Assembly (NCBI RefSeq): GCF_003316765.1
Contig: NZ_NIJF01000067.1
Coordinates: 1 to 64,000 of the forward strand
DNA length: 64,000 bases
DNA from: Bacillus sp. P14.5
Lineage (GTDB): Bacteria > Bacillota > Bacilli > Bacillales > Bacillaceae_B
Direction of reading: 5' to 3'
Positions 17,230 through 27,401 of the stretch are shown here, one piece after another. The notes below the pieces were generated by a model, which searched no databases, was not told where the DNA came from, and saw only the letters and a list, made by a program, of their open reading frames with translations. Position 1 is the stretch's first letter; each line of letters starts with the position of its first letter. A program made the translations under genes and the position numbers.

Positions 17230-19658
17230 TTATAAAGTAGGGCGCGGTTCACGCCAAATTTTGATTACTGGCCCGCTTTCTCCCTGATCTAAAATAAATG
17301 AACCATTTGAATAACGGTCATTTTTTTTGAAAGTGGCAGCCTGTATTGTTTCCACATGCCCCTTGCTGGTTTCAAGAGAAACCGCGTCTATTTCTTCTAC
17401 GACTTCCATCCCAGCCAGCCGGTGAGGATTAGCTTTTAATTCCCGCAGCATCACGACACCGCGTTTAGCTCTCGAGGTCTTCTCAAACTCTGACAGCTTC
17501 ATCTTTTTCACTGCACCGCGCTGCGTGGCAATCAAGATTGATTCAACCACTGGGTTTTTGATGGTTTTTCCACCAACCACAAAGTCCCCGTCTTTCAGGT
17601 TAACCCCTTTGACTCCCGCGGCTCTTGGTCCCACAACACTGACTTCTTCCTCGCTGAACCATAGTCCAAAGCCGAAATGGGTGGCAAGGAAAAGATCCTG
17701 GCTTCCATCAGTCAAGTGAATGTCGATTAGTTCATCATCTTTTTTCAGGTTAAGAGCTACCAAAGCCTTCGAATACCGCTGAGCTTTATACTGGCTTAAC
17801 AGCGATTTTTTGGCCATGCCATTTTTTGTTATGAACAAGAGATAGCGTTTGTCATCAAATTCTTTAATCGGCATGGCACTGATAAGATTTTCATCCTTAT
17901 CAATTGAAATAAAGTTCGCTACATGCTGCCCCAGATCCTTCCAGCGGATGTCAGGCAGTTCATGAACCGGACAATAAAGGTAACTGCCTTTGTCCGTAAA
18001 CAGTAACAGGACATCAGTTGTATTCATCTCCTGCTGAATCAGGATCCTGTCCGTTTCCTTCATAGCCAGATCCTGCCCGTTGGAAGCTGCGAATGATCGA
18101 AGGCTCGTCCTCTTAATGTAACCGTCTTTAGTAACCGTCACCATAACATCCTCATTGGCAATCATGACTTCGAGGTTCACCTTGATTTCTTCGATTTCCG
18201 CTTCTATGACAGAGCGTCTTTCATCGGCAAACTGTTTTTTGATTGCTCTCATCTCTTTTTTGATGACACTTAACAATTTGCTTTCACTTTCCAGGATGGC
18301 TGTAAGTTCACTGATAAGGTTAGCCAATTCTTCCGCTTCTTTCTTAAGAGCTGTGATATCCGTGTTTGTCAGTCGATATAACTGCAAGGACACAATGGCT
18401 TCAGCCTGTGCTTCGGAGAACTCGAACTTGGCAATCAAGTTGTTCTTGGCATCCCGTTTATCTTTGGAAGCACGGATGGCAGCAATTACTTCGTCCAGTA
18501 TTGATAAAGCTTTCATCAAACCTTCGACAATATGCTGTCTCTCTTGTGCTTTTTTCAGATCATATTTAGACCTGTTTGTGACCACTTCTTTTTGGTGGTC
18601 GATATAAGCGTCCAGCAGCTGGCGGAGTCCCATCAGCTGAGGGCGGCGGTTATGGATGGCGACCATATTGAAGTTATAGGCAACTTGAAGGTCTGTATTC
18701 TTATAAAGAAACATAAGGACGCCGTCTGCATCGGCATCTTTCTTCAGCTCGATGACGATGCGGAGTCCTGTACGGTCCGTTTCATCTCTCACTTCTGCGA
18801 TGCCCTCGACTTTGCGGTCAAGGCGGTATTCGTCCATTTTCTTGACCAGGTTTGCTTTATTGACTTCATAAGGGATTTCCGTGATGACGATTTGCTGCTT
18901 TCCTCCTCGGACAGGTTCAACTTCCGATTTTCCTCGCACCACAATTTTTCCTTTGCCTGTTTCATAAGCCTTTTTTATTCCTTCAACGCCTTGAATTGTT
19001 CCGCCTGTAGGAAAATCCGGTCCCTTAATGACAGTCATCAAGTCATCAACTGATGATTCTGGCTTGTCCATGCGCATGATGACCGCATCGATGACTTCTC
19101 CCAGATGATGGGGAGGGATGTCTGTTGCGTATCCAGCAGAAATTCCTGTTGAACCATTTACGAGCAAACTTGGAAAACGTGCCGGCAGGACAGTCGGTTC
19201 TTTTGATGTATCGTCAAAATTCGGTACGAAATCTACCGTATTTTTTCTATATCACGTAGAAGCTCTGTCGATATCGCTGATAATCGTGCTTCTGTATAAC
19301 GCATTGCTGCTGGAGGATCACCATCAACACTTCCGTTATTCCCATGCATCTCGACGAGCAATTTTCTGAGCTTCCATTCCTGACTCATACGCACCATCGC
19401 ATCGTAAACGGATGTATCACCATGAGGATGATAATTACCGATTACGTTTCCGACGGTCTTGGCTGATTTCCTGAAGCCTTTTTCATGAGTATTCCCTTCA
19501 AAATGCATGGCATAAAGGATCCGTCGCTGTACAGGCTTTAAGCCATCACGGGCATCCGGCAATGCACGTTCTTGAATGATATATTTACTGTATCGTCCAA
19601 ACCGGTCGCCTATTACATCTTCAAGCGGCAGGTCCTGATATCGTTCTTGAGTTGTCAT
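17230..19658 (-). CDS. parC: DNA topoisomerase IV subunit A, interrupted by a one-base frameshift
   Basis: ParC is the DNA-cleaving subunit of topoisomerase IV, which unlinks daughter chromosomes. The N-terminal part (19658-19233) carries the quinolone-resistance region ([20 protein letters not shown]; Ser replaced by Asp or Asn at some positions cannot be judged) and the catalytic Tyr in [11 protein letters not shown]. The larger part (19167-17230) has the coiled-coil gate and the C-terminal beta-pinwheel. The frame breaks at a six-T run, 19241-19246. One extra A on the coding strand gives [20 protein letters not shown], the expected family sequence, and a full length of 809 residues. Because parC is normally essential, a sequencing error is the best explanation. 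The start overlaps the parE stop as ATGA. Confidence 0.92.
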
Positions 19659-21634
19659 ACATCTCCCTCCTCAGTGACAGATACGTTTTCATTTTCCAAT
19701 ATGCTCCCATCTTCTTCAAGACCAAAGGCAACATTGCTTTCGATCCATTTCCGGCGAGGCTCTACTTTATCACCCATCAACGTTGTCACGCGGCGTTCTG
19801 CCCTTGCTGCGTCATCAATCTTGACTCGGATAAGAGTCCGGGTATCGGGATCCATCGTCGTTTCCCAAAGCTGGTCAGCGTTCATCTCGCCAAGACCTTT
19901 GTAGCGCTGGATCATATAGCCTTTGCCAACCTTTTTGATTGCATCGTCCAATTCATCATCCGTCCAAGCATACTCGATTACTTCTTTCTTTCCAGAGCCT
20001 TTGCTGACCTTGAACAGAGGCGGAAGGGCAATATAGACTCTCCCCGCTTCCAACAGCGGCTTCATGTAACGGTAGAAGAAGGTTAAGAGAAGGACCTGGA
20101 TATGCGCTCCATCCGTATCTGCATCCGTCATGATTACGATTTTATCGTAGTTGATGTCACCTAAATTAAATTCTGGACCGACACCTGCTCCGATTGCATG
20201 GATGATGGTATTGATCTCTTCATTTTTAAAGATATCCTGCAATTTAGCCTTTTCCGTATTGATGACTTTACCCCTAAGCGGCAATATTGCCTGGAATTTA
20301 CGATCCCTTCCTTGCTTAGCAGAGCCGCCTGCGGAGTCACCCTCCACAAGATATAATTCATTCTTCTGAGGATTTCTTGACTGAGCAGGAGTCAGCTTCC
20401 CTGAAAGGATGGTTTCAGAACGCTTTCTCTTTTTGCCATTCCTGGCATCCTCACGGGCTCTTCTGGCAGCTTCCCTGGCCTGAGCCGCTTTGATTGACTT
20501 CTTGATCAGAAGTGAACTGGTATCAGGGTTTTCTTCCAGGAAATAAAGCAAATGCTCCGAAACGACAGCATCAACCGCCGACCGAGCCTCACTTGTTCCC
20601 AGTTTGCCTTTTGTCTGCCCTTCAAATTGAAGTAATTCCTCAGGTATACGGACGGATACAATACCAGCAAGCCCTTCACGTATATCAGTTCCTTCAAGAT
20701 TTTTGTCTTTATCGCGTAAAATCCCTGCTTTACGTGCGTATTCATTGAAAACACGGGTCATCGCGGTCTTGGCTCCGGCTTCATGAGTCCCGCCGTCTTT
20801 TGTACGGACATTATTGACGAAGGAAAGAATGTTTTCGGAGAAACCGTCATTGAATTGAAAAGAGAACTCCACTTCAATGCTGTTATGTTCTCCTTCAAAG
20901 AAGACCACCGGATGGATACTATCCTTTTCCTCATTCAAGTACTGAACGAAAGCCTGTATCCCGCTTTCAAAATGGAAGACGTCTTGCTGGTCATGCCTTT
21001 CATCGGTAATGGTGATTTTCAGCCCTTTAAGAAGAAAGGCTGATTCACGGAGGCGCTCACATAACGTGTCATAATTATAGGAGGTAACACTGAAAATGGA
21101 GGGATCGGGTTTAAAGCTGATCCTCGTTCCCGTTTTCTTTGTTTTCCCCACTTTCTCTAAGGTCGTTTGAGGTTTCCCACCATTAACGAACAATTGTTCG
21201 TAAACGAATCCATCTCTCATGATGGTCACTTTCAGCCACTCTGATAGCGCGTTAACCACAGAAGCACCGACCCCATGCAGCCCGCCGCTTGTTTTGTATC
21301 CTCCCTGCCCGAACTTTCCTCCGGCATGAAGTACAGTCAATATGATTTCAGGCGTCGGTTTGCCCATTTTATGCATACCCGTAGGCATTCCCCTGCCGCT
21401 GTCTTCAATACTCAGGCTGTTATCTTTATGTATCGTAACAGTGATTTCATCTCCATAGCCAGCTAAAGCTTCATCTACAGAGTTATCAACGATTTCATAA
21501 ACTAAATGGTGCAACCCTCTGGTGTCAGTAGATCCGATATACATACCAGGTCTTTTTCTGACTGCTTCAAGACCTTCCAGCACCTGTATCGCATCATCAT
21601 TATAATCCATGGACTGGTTATTTCTTTTGGCCAC
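19655..21634 (-). CDS. parE: DNA topoisomerase IV subunit B (659 aa)
   Basis: The ATPase subunit of topoisomerase IV. The GHKL ATP-binding domain is at residues about 1-220: [13 protein letters not shown] near residue 45, then the DSGRGMP box and [15 protein letters not shown]. The transducer follows, then a TOPRIM domain with [17 protein letters not shown] and the metal-binding [13 protein letters not shown], and [20 protein letters not shown] near the C-terminus. The length matches ParE rather than the shorter GyrB arrangement. I chose the GTG at 21634, giving the start MAKRNNQ, because AAAGGGG is seven bases upstream; the ATG two codons earlier is too close to the site. It is followed by parC with a four-base overlap. 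Confidence 0.95.
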   Translation of the reverse strand: MAKRNNQSMDYNDDAIQVLEGLEAVRKRPGMYIGSTDTRGLHHLVYEIVDNSVDEALAGYGDEITVTIHKDNSLSIEDSGRGMPTGMHKMGKPTPEIILTVLHAGGKFGQGGYKTSGGLHGVGASVVNALSEWLKVTIMRDGFVYEQLFVNGGKPQTTLEKVGKTKKTGTRISFKPDPSIFSVTSYNYDTLCERLRESAFLLKGLKITITDERHDQQDVFHFESGIQAFVQYLNEEKDSIHPVVFFEGEHNSIEVEFSFQFNDGFSENILSFVNNVRTKDGGTHEAGAKTAMTRVFNEYARKAGILRDKDKNLEGTDIREGLAGIVSVRIPEELLQFEGQTKGKLGTSEARSAVDAVVSEHLLYFLEENPDTSSLLIKKSIKAAQAREAARRAREDARNGKKRKRSETILSGKLTPAQSRNPQKNELYLVEGDSAGGSAKQGRDRKFQAILPLRGKVINTEKAKLQDIFKNEEINTIIHAIGAGVGPEFNLGDINYDKIVIMTDADTDGAHIQVLLLTFFYRYMKPLLEAGRVYIALPPLFKVSKGSGKKEVIEYAWTDDELDDAIKKVGKGYMIQRYKGLGEMNADQLWETTMDPDTRTLIRVKIDDAARAERRVTTLMGDKVEPRRKWIESNVAFGLEEDGSILENENVSVTEEGDV

Positions 21635-21881
21635 GAACATTCCCCTTTCAAAACTTATCTCTGTCTAGTAGTGGTGAACATTTTACACAAAAGAACATTT
21701 GTTCGCTCTTTTATTCTACCACATCAATGTCTAACATCTCTGCTTTATTGTATCGTTTTATTTTAATTTCGCAAATTTATTTTTAATATTCGACTTAAAA
21801 AGAAGGCAATATTATCAGTATTCCCGGCCGTTTTTTGTTTTTCAGAACCATTAAGTAAACGCTTTAACAATCCTTCTCCAT

Positions 21882-21918
21882 AAAAAAACAAGCGGGGGCT
21901 CCTTCCCGTCGCTTGTTC
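21882..21918 (-). terminator. Terminator after the CoA-binding protein gene
   Basis: ACAAGCGACGGG/CCCCCGCTTGT stem followed on the minus strand by a run of seven T. Confidence 0.85.
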
Positions 21919-21924
21919 GAATCC

Positions 21925-22332
21925 TTATCGTGTTAGCGCATGTTCTACTTTGATACAGCGGTCCATAATAACGGTATATCCTTTGCTTTTTAAAAAGTCA
22001 TAGGCTTCATCATTGTATACACCAAGCTGTGCCCAGAAGATATCTGCATCGATTTCATCGAATTCTTTTGCTATCTCAGGAAGAAATTCCGACCTTCGGA
22101 AAACATTTACAATATCTAAATGCTTTCCGATATCCTTAAGTGAGGGCACTGCCTTCACTCCCAGCGCTTCGTCGATCACCGGGTTGACGGGAATAATTTC
22201 ATATCCGCTATCCTGCATAGCTTTTGAAACCATGTAAGAGGTTCTGTCAGGATTATCACTTAATCCCACTACCGCTATCACTTTTGACTTATCAAGAAGC
22301 GGTTTCATTTCATTTCTTGTTAAATGTTCCAT
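21925..22332 (-). CDS. yneT: CoA-binding (Rossmann) domain protein, YneT-like (135 aa)
   Basis: A small Rossmann-fold protein of the CoA-binding family (succinyl-CoA ligase-like nucleotide site). VIAVVGLSDNPDRTSYMVSK near residue 20 carries the glycine-rich turn, followed by GYEIIPVNP, a conserved DIVNVFRRSEFLP strand and the end DRCIKVEH. The start at 22332 is supported by AAGGAG nine bases upstream; an in-frame extension to 22440 lies without a site and overlaps the neighbour's end region. It lies upstream of parE and parC, where B. subtilis has yneT. The biochemical role is not established. Confidence 0.88.
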   Translation of the reverse strand: MEHLTRNEMKPLLDKSKVIAVVGLSDNPDRTSYMVSKAMQDSGYEIIPVNPVIDEALGVKAVPSLKDIGKHLDIVNVFRRSEFLPEIAKEFDEIDADIFWAQLGVYNDEAYDFLKSKGYTVIMDRCIKVEHALTR

Positions 22333-22442
22333 TTTCATCAACTCCTTATTTACGTAATTCGATAAAGGATGGAAAAATCCTGCCGAAAAAAGCTGGTCTA
22401 CAGGTTTTTTACCCTTTAAGACCAGCTTAAATCCCTTCATTC

Positions 22443-23336
22443 TTATTCTTCTATGATTCCTTTTGATATCAGGAAGTCTCTTGCCACATCTGCAGGTTCT
22501 TCTTTATCAATGTCCACTCTTGCGTTTAATTCACTCATCTCTTCTTCGGTGATGGTGCCGGCAAGTTCATTGATTGCATCCTCAAGTTCTGGATGTTCAT
22601 CCAGTACTTCCTGTCTTACGATTGGTGCTGCATAGAAAGGAGGAAAGAACCCTTTATCGTCTTCAGTGGTAGCCAGGTCATACCGCTGTATTCTTCCATC
22701 TGTCGTAAAAGCAGGAATCAAGTCTACATCGCCATTTTTCACAGCTTCATACATGATGTTGGGATCATAGCTCTCTGTACTTTCAAAATTAAAATCATAG
22801 GTCTTGATTAAGTCGTCGTAACCATCACCAGAACGTTCATAGAACTGATGAGGTGCACCAAAGACCATTTCCTCAGACTTGCCTTCCAAATCAGAGTAGG
22901 TTTCTGCATCGATACCTTCATCCTTGCGGTAGGCTAGTGTGTAGGTGTTTTCGAATCCTAGAGGTTCAAGCCACGTGACACCAAATTTTTCTTCATAGCC
23001 TGTTTTTACTTGTTCAAAGATGGCATCAGCATCTGCACCCTCTTCAGCTTCCTCTTTCAATACCGCTTTTAGTCCAGTCCCCGTGTATTCGACATACATA
23101 TCGATGTCGCCTTTTTCAATTGCCGGGGTCAAGATGGAAACTTCCCCGAGTGCCTCCTCGCGTTCTACATTCAACTCAGTGTTTTCTTCAACGACTTGTG
23201 CCAGCATTTCCGTCAAGATGTATTGTTCAGTCCACATTTTTCCGGAAATAACGACCGTATCATTTCCATCACCATTCCCGCATGCAGAAAGGATAAGCAT
23301 CAGCGAAAGTCCCGCTAATATCAAGCTTTTTTTCAT
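22443..23336 (-). CDS. Glycine betaine/choline-type substrate-binding lipoprotein, OpuBC/OpuCC-like (297 aa)
   Basis: A lipoprotein signal with lipobox ILSAC (about residues 15-19) is followed by an OpuAC-type binding domain: VVISGKMWTEQYILTEMLAQ, VEYTGTGL near residue 85, and KNGDVDLIPAFTTDGRIQRY with Asp/Thr residues typical of the family. This is the last gene of an ATPase-permease-binding protein operon in the order 24971 to 22443. It captures quaternary ammonium osmoprotectants outside the cell; the exact ligand (betaine, choline or carnitine) cannot be read here. The ATG at 23336 has AAAGGGG nine bases upstream. Confidence 0.88.
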   Translation of the reverse strand: MKKSLILAGLSLMLILSACGNGDGNDTVVISGKMWTEQYILTEMLAQVVEENTELNVEREEALGEVSILTPAIEKGDIDMYVEYTGTGLKAVLKEEAEEGADADAIFEQVKTGYEEKFGVTWLEPLGFENTYTLAYRKDEGIDAETYSDLEGKSEEMVFGAPHQFYERSGDGYDDLIKTYDFNFESTESYDPNIMYEAVKNGDVDLIPAFTTDGRIQRYDLATTEDDKGFFPPFYAAPIVRQEVLDEHPELEDAINELAGTITEEEMSELNARVDIDKEEPADVARDFLISKGIIEE

Positions 23337-23353
23337 AATCAATTACCCCTTTA

Positions 23354-24013
23354 TTATTTTCTGGCCTTTAACCCTTTAGGGGTTGCGGCCTTTTCCAAAA
23401 TTTTCAACAAATAATCGAAAAACAGGGCAAGCAAGGCTGCTGGAAGTGCCCCCGCAAGGACCAAGCTGTTGTTCCATGAGGAGAGCCCCCTGTAAATGAT
23501 ATCACCAAGTCCGCCGGCACCTACGAATGTTGCCAGAGTGGCCACTCCGACTGTCAATACAGTGGCTGTACGGATTCCAGCCATGATGAAAGGAAGTGAC
23601 AGCGGCAGTTCAACTTTATAGAGAAGCTGGCGTTTTGTCATGCCCATTCCTTTTCCTGCTTCTATGACGGCCTGGTCCACACCAGTAATCCCTGTATAAG
23701 TGTTCCTAAGAATCGGCAAAAGGGCATAAACCGTCAAGGCAATGATGGCAGTGGTGCTGCCAGTCCCGAGCAGCGGGACAAGGAAACCAAACAGGGCAAG
23801 GCTCGGTATGGTCTGAAAGATCGCGGTAATTCCAATGAAGAACTCTGCTGAACTTCTTTTCCGTGATATATAGATGCCCAGCGGAAGTGAAATCAATATG
23901 GCAATGAAAATAGAAACAAAAGAGAGTATCAAATGTTCTATCAATCCCTGCATAATGACATCAGACCTGCTGCTTACGGTCGTCCAGAAGGTAGTGAAAA
24001 TATTACCCAGCAT
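23354..24013 (-). CDS. Glycine betaine/choline-type ABC permease (219 aa)
   Basis: There are five to six membrane helices with the binding-protein-dependent permease signature: VIEAGKGMGMTKRQLLYKVE is the EAA loop that contacts the ATPase. The N-terminus LIEHLILSFVSIFIAILISL is typical of the OpuB/OpuC permease subunits. The ATG follows AAGGAGGGA at seven bases and overlaps the ATPase stop by eleven bases, giving coupled translation. B. subtilis OpuC and OpuB have two permease subunits, while this operon has only one, so the channel would be a homodimer. Confidence 0.9.
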   Translation of the reverse strand: MLGNIFTTFWTTVSSRSDVIMQGLIEHLILSFVSIFIAILISLPLGIYISRKRSSAEFFIGITAIFQTIPSLALFGFLVPLLGTGSTTAIIALTVYALLPILRNTYTGITGVDQAVIEAGKGMGMTKRQLLYKVELPLSLPFIMAGIRTATVLTVGVATLATFVGAGGLGDIIYRGLSSWNNSLVLAGALPAALLALFFDYLLKILEKAATPKGLKARK

Positions 24014-24971
24014 AAGGCGGTCCCTCCTTATCTGCTATCGCTTGGAGGATATCCTCACTTGTTACGAAACCGATAACTTCTCCATTTTCCATTACTTTTA
24101 AGCCATCCAGTTTTGATTTAAGCAGCATCCCTGCAGCCTGGGAAATGGTTGAGCCGGATGAGATGGCGTCGGCAGTGTTTCCGGGGATATTTGCAGACCC
24201 GCTTGACATGACGTCCCTTACATACAGGCCGGCCTGTCCCTTGTTTATGCGGTGTTCTCCGATGAAAGCCTTAACAAATTCGTTGGCAGGGCTGCTTAGG
24301 AGTTCATCAGGAGAGCCGTATTGTTCAATTACTCCGTCTCTCATGACGGCAATATTATCGGCAATCTTTAAAGCTTCATCCATGTCATGGGTAACGAACA
24401 CAATAGTTTTATGTATTTTCTGTTGAAGGCTCTTTAACTCATCCTGAAGCTGCTCCCGGCTGATGGGATCCAGAGCACTGAAAGGCTCATCCATCAAGAT
24501 AATCGGAGGTTCTGCAGCAAGAGCCCTGATGACGCCCACCCGCTGCTGCTGTCCGCCGCTGAGCTCAAGCGGATACCTTTTTTTATAAACCTCTGGTTCC
24601 AGACCGACGAGCTCCATGAGTTCATTTACCCTCGGTGAGTATTCCTCTTTCTTCCAGCCCTTCAGTTTAGGAATGAGTGCTATGTTTTCCTCAATAGTCA
24701 TGTGCGGAAGCAAACCAATCCGCTGAATGACATATCCAATATTCCTGCGCAATTCCACTTCGTTCTTCGAAGCGATTTCTTCACCGTTTATGTATATCTT
24801 TCCATCTGTAGGCACAATCAGCTTATTGATCATCTTCATAGTTGTCGTTTTTCCGCATCCACTTGGACCGATTAAAGCTGTCAATTCTCCTTCAGGAATG
24901 ACAAGGTCTATTCCCTTTATTGCCTCTGTTCCATCCTCAAATTTCTTTCTGACCTTCTTGAATTCAATCAT
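24003..24971 (-). CDS. Glycine betaine/choline-type ABC transporter ATP-binding protein (322 aa)
   Basis: ATPase of the OpuCA/ProV type. Walker A is GPSGCGKTTTMKMINKL near residue 35, the signature LSGGQQQRVGVIRAL near 140, Walker B PPIILMDEPFSALDP near 160 and the switch His in FVTHDMDEAL. A C-terminal CBS domain region (YVRDVMSSGSANIP, then ENGEVIGFVTSEDILQAI) replaces the regulatory CBS pair of OpuCA and may sense ionic strength or nucleotides. The first gene of the operon. The start is the ATG at 24971; the ribosome binding site is weak (CAGGTG). Confidence 0.92.
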   Translation of the reverse strand: MIEFKKVRKKFEDGTEAIKGIDLVIPEGELTALIGPSGCGKTTTMKMINKLIVPTDGKIYINGEEIASKNEVELRRNIGYVIQRIGLLPHMTIEENIALIPKLKGWKKEEYSPRVNELMELVGLEPEVYKKRYPLELSGGQQQRVGVIRALAAEPPIILMDEPFSALDPISREQLQDELKSLQQKIHKTIVFVTHDMDEALKIADNIAVMRDGVIEQYGSPDELLSSPANEFVKAFIGEHRINKGQAGLYVRDVMSSGSANIPGNTADAISSGSTISQAAGMLLKSKLDGLKVMENGEVIGFVTSEDILQAIADKEGPPYAG

Positions 24972-25254
24972 CACAACACCTGCTTAAATTATAAAATCAT
25001 ATTAATATTTCCCTGCCCATCACAAGTTAAACATATATTAATTTAATTATAAACAGATAATGCTTGATAAATACGCTATGGGTGCAGAGTCATGCTGCAG
25101 CTTGCCTTTGCAAACGAAGAAAAAGGAGATTTCCTGGCTGTCGTGGAGAGTGGTCATACTAATTTAAGTCACTTTTTCGGAGTGATTCGTATCAGGAGCT
25201 AAATGTGCCATTTATTACTGCGATTAATTGATGATTGAATGTTTTTATGCTGTC

Positions 25255-25410
25255 AACTCGGAGTTCCTTTTAGCTAATGGTATGTTTCAACGCTAATCGT
25301 ACCATTAACTCGGAGTTCCTTTTAGCTAATGGTATGTTTCAATGCTAAACGTTCCATTAACTCATGGGTTCCCTTCAACAACAGCACGTTTTCCAGTAAC
25401 GTGCAGTTAA
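25255..25410. repeat. 52-bp tandem repeat, two good copies and a degenerate third
   Basis: AACTCGGAGTTCCTTTTAGC begins units at 25255 and 25307, which differ in only a few positions (for example AACGCTAATCGTACC against AATGCTAAACGTTCC). A third start, AACTCATGGGTTCCC, lies at 25359 with the same period of 52. Each unit holds the near-palindromic pair GCTAATGGTA and a later GCTAA...CCATT. It lies in the ~990-bp gap upstream of the betaine-type ABC operon. No ORF. Confidence 0.8.
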
Positions 25411-25615
25411 ACGAGGAAAGTCGCTTAGATAAGGGCATCTTTCCAAGCTAAGCATTCAACCTCTCTCTCGATAAGTCAACATTACTTCGATTTGTTGGTT
25501 TGTTTCCGTTGCTTTACAGTATGTCCCGCAGATTCATCTTCCTTGAACTGAATCCACACAGCCAAAAAATCAAAACCACCAGTGAGTACTGGCGGATTGC
25601 TCTGCGGCTTTGAAG

Positions 25616-25937
25616 CCTCTCTTACCGGCATCGGACAAAAAGATCCACTAATTAGTTTCATCAGTAATTTATCCCCAATGAATAAATTTTAAGAAATAAG
25701 CGGAGAAATTCCGCTTAACTGCTAAAAATATGTAAAAATGAGCCATTCTGCCGTACTAAAGCGGAATAATTCCGGTTATATACCCCGTATCGAATGCAAT
25801 AGCAGCTTAGCCGGAAAAATTCCGCTTATTTTAGATTATACATGTCCTCCACAGGTAAACCTTCTGTAGAAATGTCAGGGAAATCTGCTGATCGCTCATG
25901 AAAGGAGATTTTCTATACCTCGCAACAAACTCGCTGC
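25616..25937 (+). repeat. Dispersed repeat R3, copy A
   Basis: About 320 bases sharing blocks in the same order with 53914-54305: CCTCTCTTACCGGC at the start, TTTCATCAG, AATAAGCGGAGAAATTCCGC, CTTAGCCGGAAAAATTCCGC, TTTTAGATTATACATG, and the end CTCGC..CAA..CTCGCTG. Internal AAGCGGAAATTCCGCTT palindromes would form small hairpins. No ORF. It is probably a non-autonomous or regulatory intergenic element. Confidence 0.75.
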
Positions 25938-25967
25938 CCCCCTCCCGGAACCCTTAAAGATCATCAA

Positions 25968-26004
25968 TAAAAAGCACCAGCCTGTATTAATTCCGGCTGG
26001 TGCT
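25968..26004 (-). terminator. Terminator after the NCS2 permease gene
   Basis: AGCACCAGCC/GGCTGGTGCT stem followed on the minus strand by TTTTTATTG. Confidence 0.85.
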
Positions 26005-26025
26005 CATTATCCATTTAATGACCTG

Positions 26026-27306
26026 CTACTTTTTTCCCTTCCTTATCAGAACCTGCTCTACCACAATGGCGGCAATCGTCCCGATGATCAATCCGTTATT
26101 CAAAATTGAAGCAGCTACTGCCGGCACGCCTTCAAAAGCTGTTGGAGGAACAAACATCAACCCCACACCTGCAATCAGAGCGACTCCCGCTGCAAAATTG
26201 GACCTCTCTGAGTTTTCCCCTTTTTTGTATTCTCCAAGAGCCAGGCCAACCATGTTGATGAAAATTACATAGGTAACCGCATAACCAACCGGAGCTGGCA
26301 GTGTAGCTAAAATGTTCATAATATCAGGAAAAAGACTTATGACCACAACAAGCGATGCACCTATCACGAAGGGAACGATCGATAGAATCCCTGTCGCTGA
26401 AACGAAACCTGCTGCACCGGAAATCGGAACAGACCCCACTGCAGAGAAAAGTCCTCCCAGTACCTGGTTGATTCCTGATACGGTCCCAGCGCTATTATAC
26501 CTTTTGTGTAGCTTCATATTATTCCTGTTCATAACTTCTTCCATCACCCGAATAGAAGCAATCATATTAGTGATTAACAATAAGGTTATGAAGAAGGAAG
26601 TAATGATGATTCCTAGATCGAATTTGGGCAGACCAAACACAAAAATTCCAGGAAGCGATACTATTTCTCCAGTCTTTTCCGGAACACTCCCTGTCTTTCC
26701 TATCAAGATAAATACCAGCCACCCAATAATCAACGAAAAAATGATCGAGTACCGCTTGATCCAGGATACTTTATGATTGGATAAGTATAATGTCAGAAAA
26801 AAAGTGAACAAGCTTCCAGCCAGGATGGTTAAATCAATGGTGGGCTGTTCCCCTGACAAGCCCAACATTCCTTTAATGAATGATCCGCTGAGCTGAAAAA
26901 TCAACAGCAGCAGATAGATAAAGGTAATAGTCGGCGTAAACAATTTTGTGAGCTTTGAGAGCCCTCCTGTCACCGCGAATATAAAGAAGAACAATCCACT
27001 GACAAGCATGCCTCCCTGCAGAAGCTGAAGGACTTCCCCTCCGGTTCCATATATTGTTCCGACAAATCCGGCATAGATGGCGAATACTCCCCACCATAAA
27101 CCAGCTGGACCTTCGTTAATTGGCATCCTATGACCAATTAACGCCTGCAGCACTCCGGCTGCGCCCAATACAAACATGGTTCTTTGGATAAAGCCCGCCG
27201 TCTCAGAAGCGGGCAGATTAAAAAGATCTGCAATTGCTATGGGAGCCGCTATTGAACCAGCAACCATAAAGGCCATCCATTGCAGGCCAGTAAGAAATAT
27301 TTTCAT
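26026..27306 (-). CDS. Nucleobase permease, NCS2 (uracil/xanthine) family (426 aa)
   Basis: A polytopic membrane protein with about twelve to fourteen helices. NCS2 features are visible though diverged: QWMAFMVAGSIAAPIAIADL in the N-terminal half-helix region, GPAGLWWGVFAIYAGF, and an NQVLGGLFSAVGSVPISGAA region near residue 285, which corresponds to the substrate-binding turn. The C-terminus is basic (LIRKGKK). The best recalled relatives are the YwdJ-type putative purine/pyrimidine permeases of Bacillus. The gene is monocistronic with its own terminator. The substrate is not determined by sequence; a nucleobase is expected. Confidence 0.8.
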   Translation of the reverse strand: MKIFLTGLQWMAFMVAGSIAAPIAIADLFNLPASETAGFIQRTMFVLGAAGVLQALIGHRMPINEGPAGLWWGVFAIYAGFVGTIYGTGGEVLQLLQGGMLVSGLFFFIFAVTGGLSKLTKLFTPTITFIYLLLLIFQLSGSFIKGMLGLSGEQPTIDLTILAGSLFTFFLTLYLSNHKVSWIKRYSIIFSLIIGWLVFILIGKTGSVPEKTGEIVSLPGIFVFGLPKFDLGIIITSFFITLLLITNMIASIRVMEEVMNRNNMKLHKRYNSAGTVSGINQVLGGLFSAVGSVPISGAAGFVSATGILSIVPFVIGASLVVVISLFPDIMNILATLPAPVGYAVTYVIFINMVGLALGEYKKGENSERSNFAAGVALIAGVGLMFVPPTAFEGVPAVAASILNNGLIIGTIAAIVVEQVLIRKGKK

Positions 27307-27401
27307 CGCTGCTGCACCTCATTCTTGAAAATCTACCCTCCATTCTAGCACAATCCATTGGTAGTTGATGGTACTTTAATTTCATTTAATTGGTCTCTCT
27401 T

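Noticed and set aside
18155-19053. Long plus-strand ORFs inside parC
   Set aside because: Antisense shadows of a clear parC reading frame.
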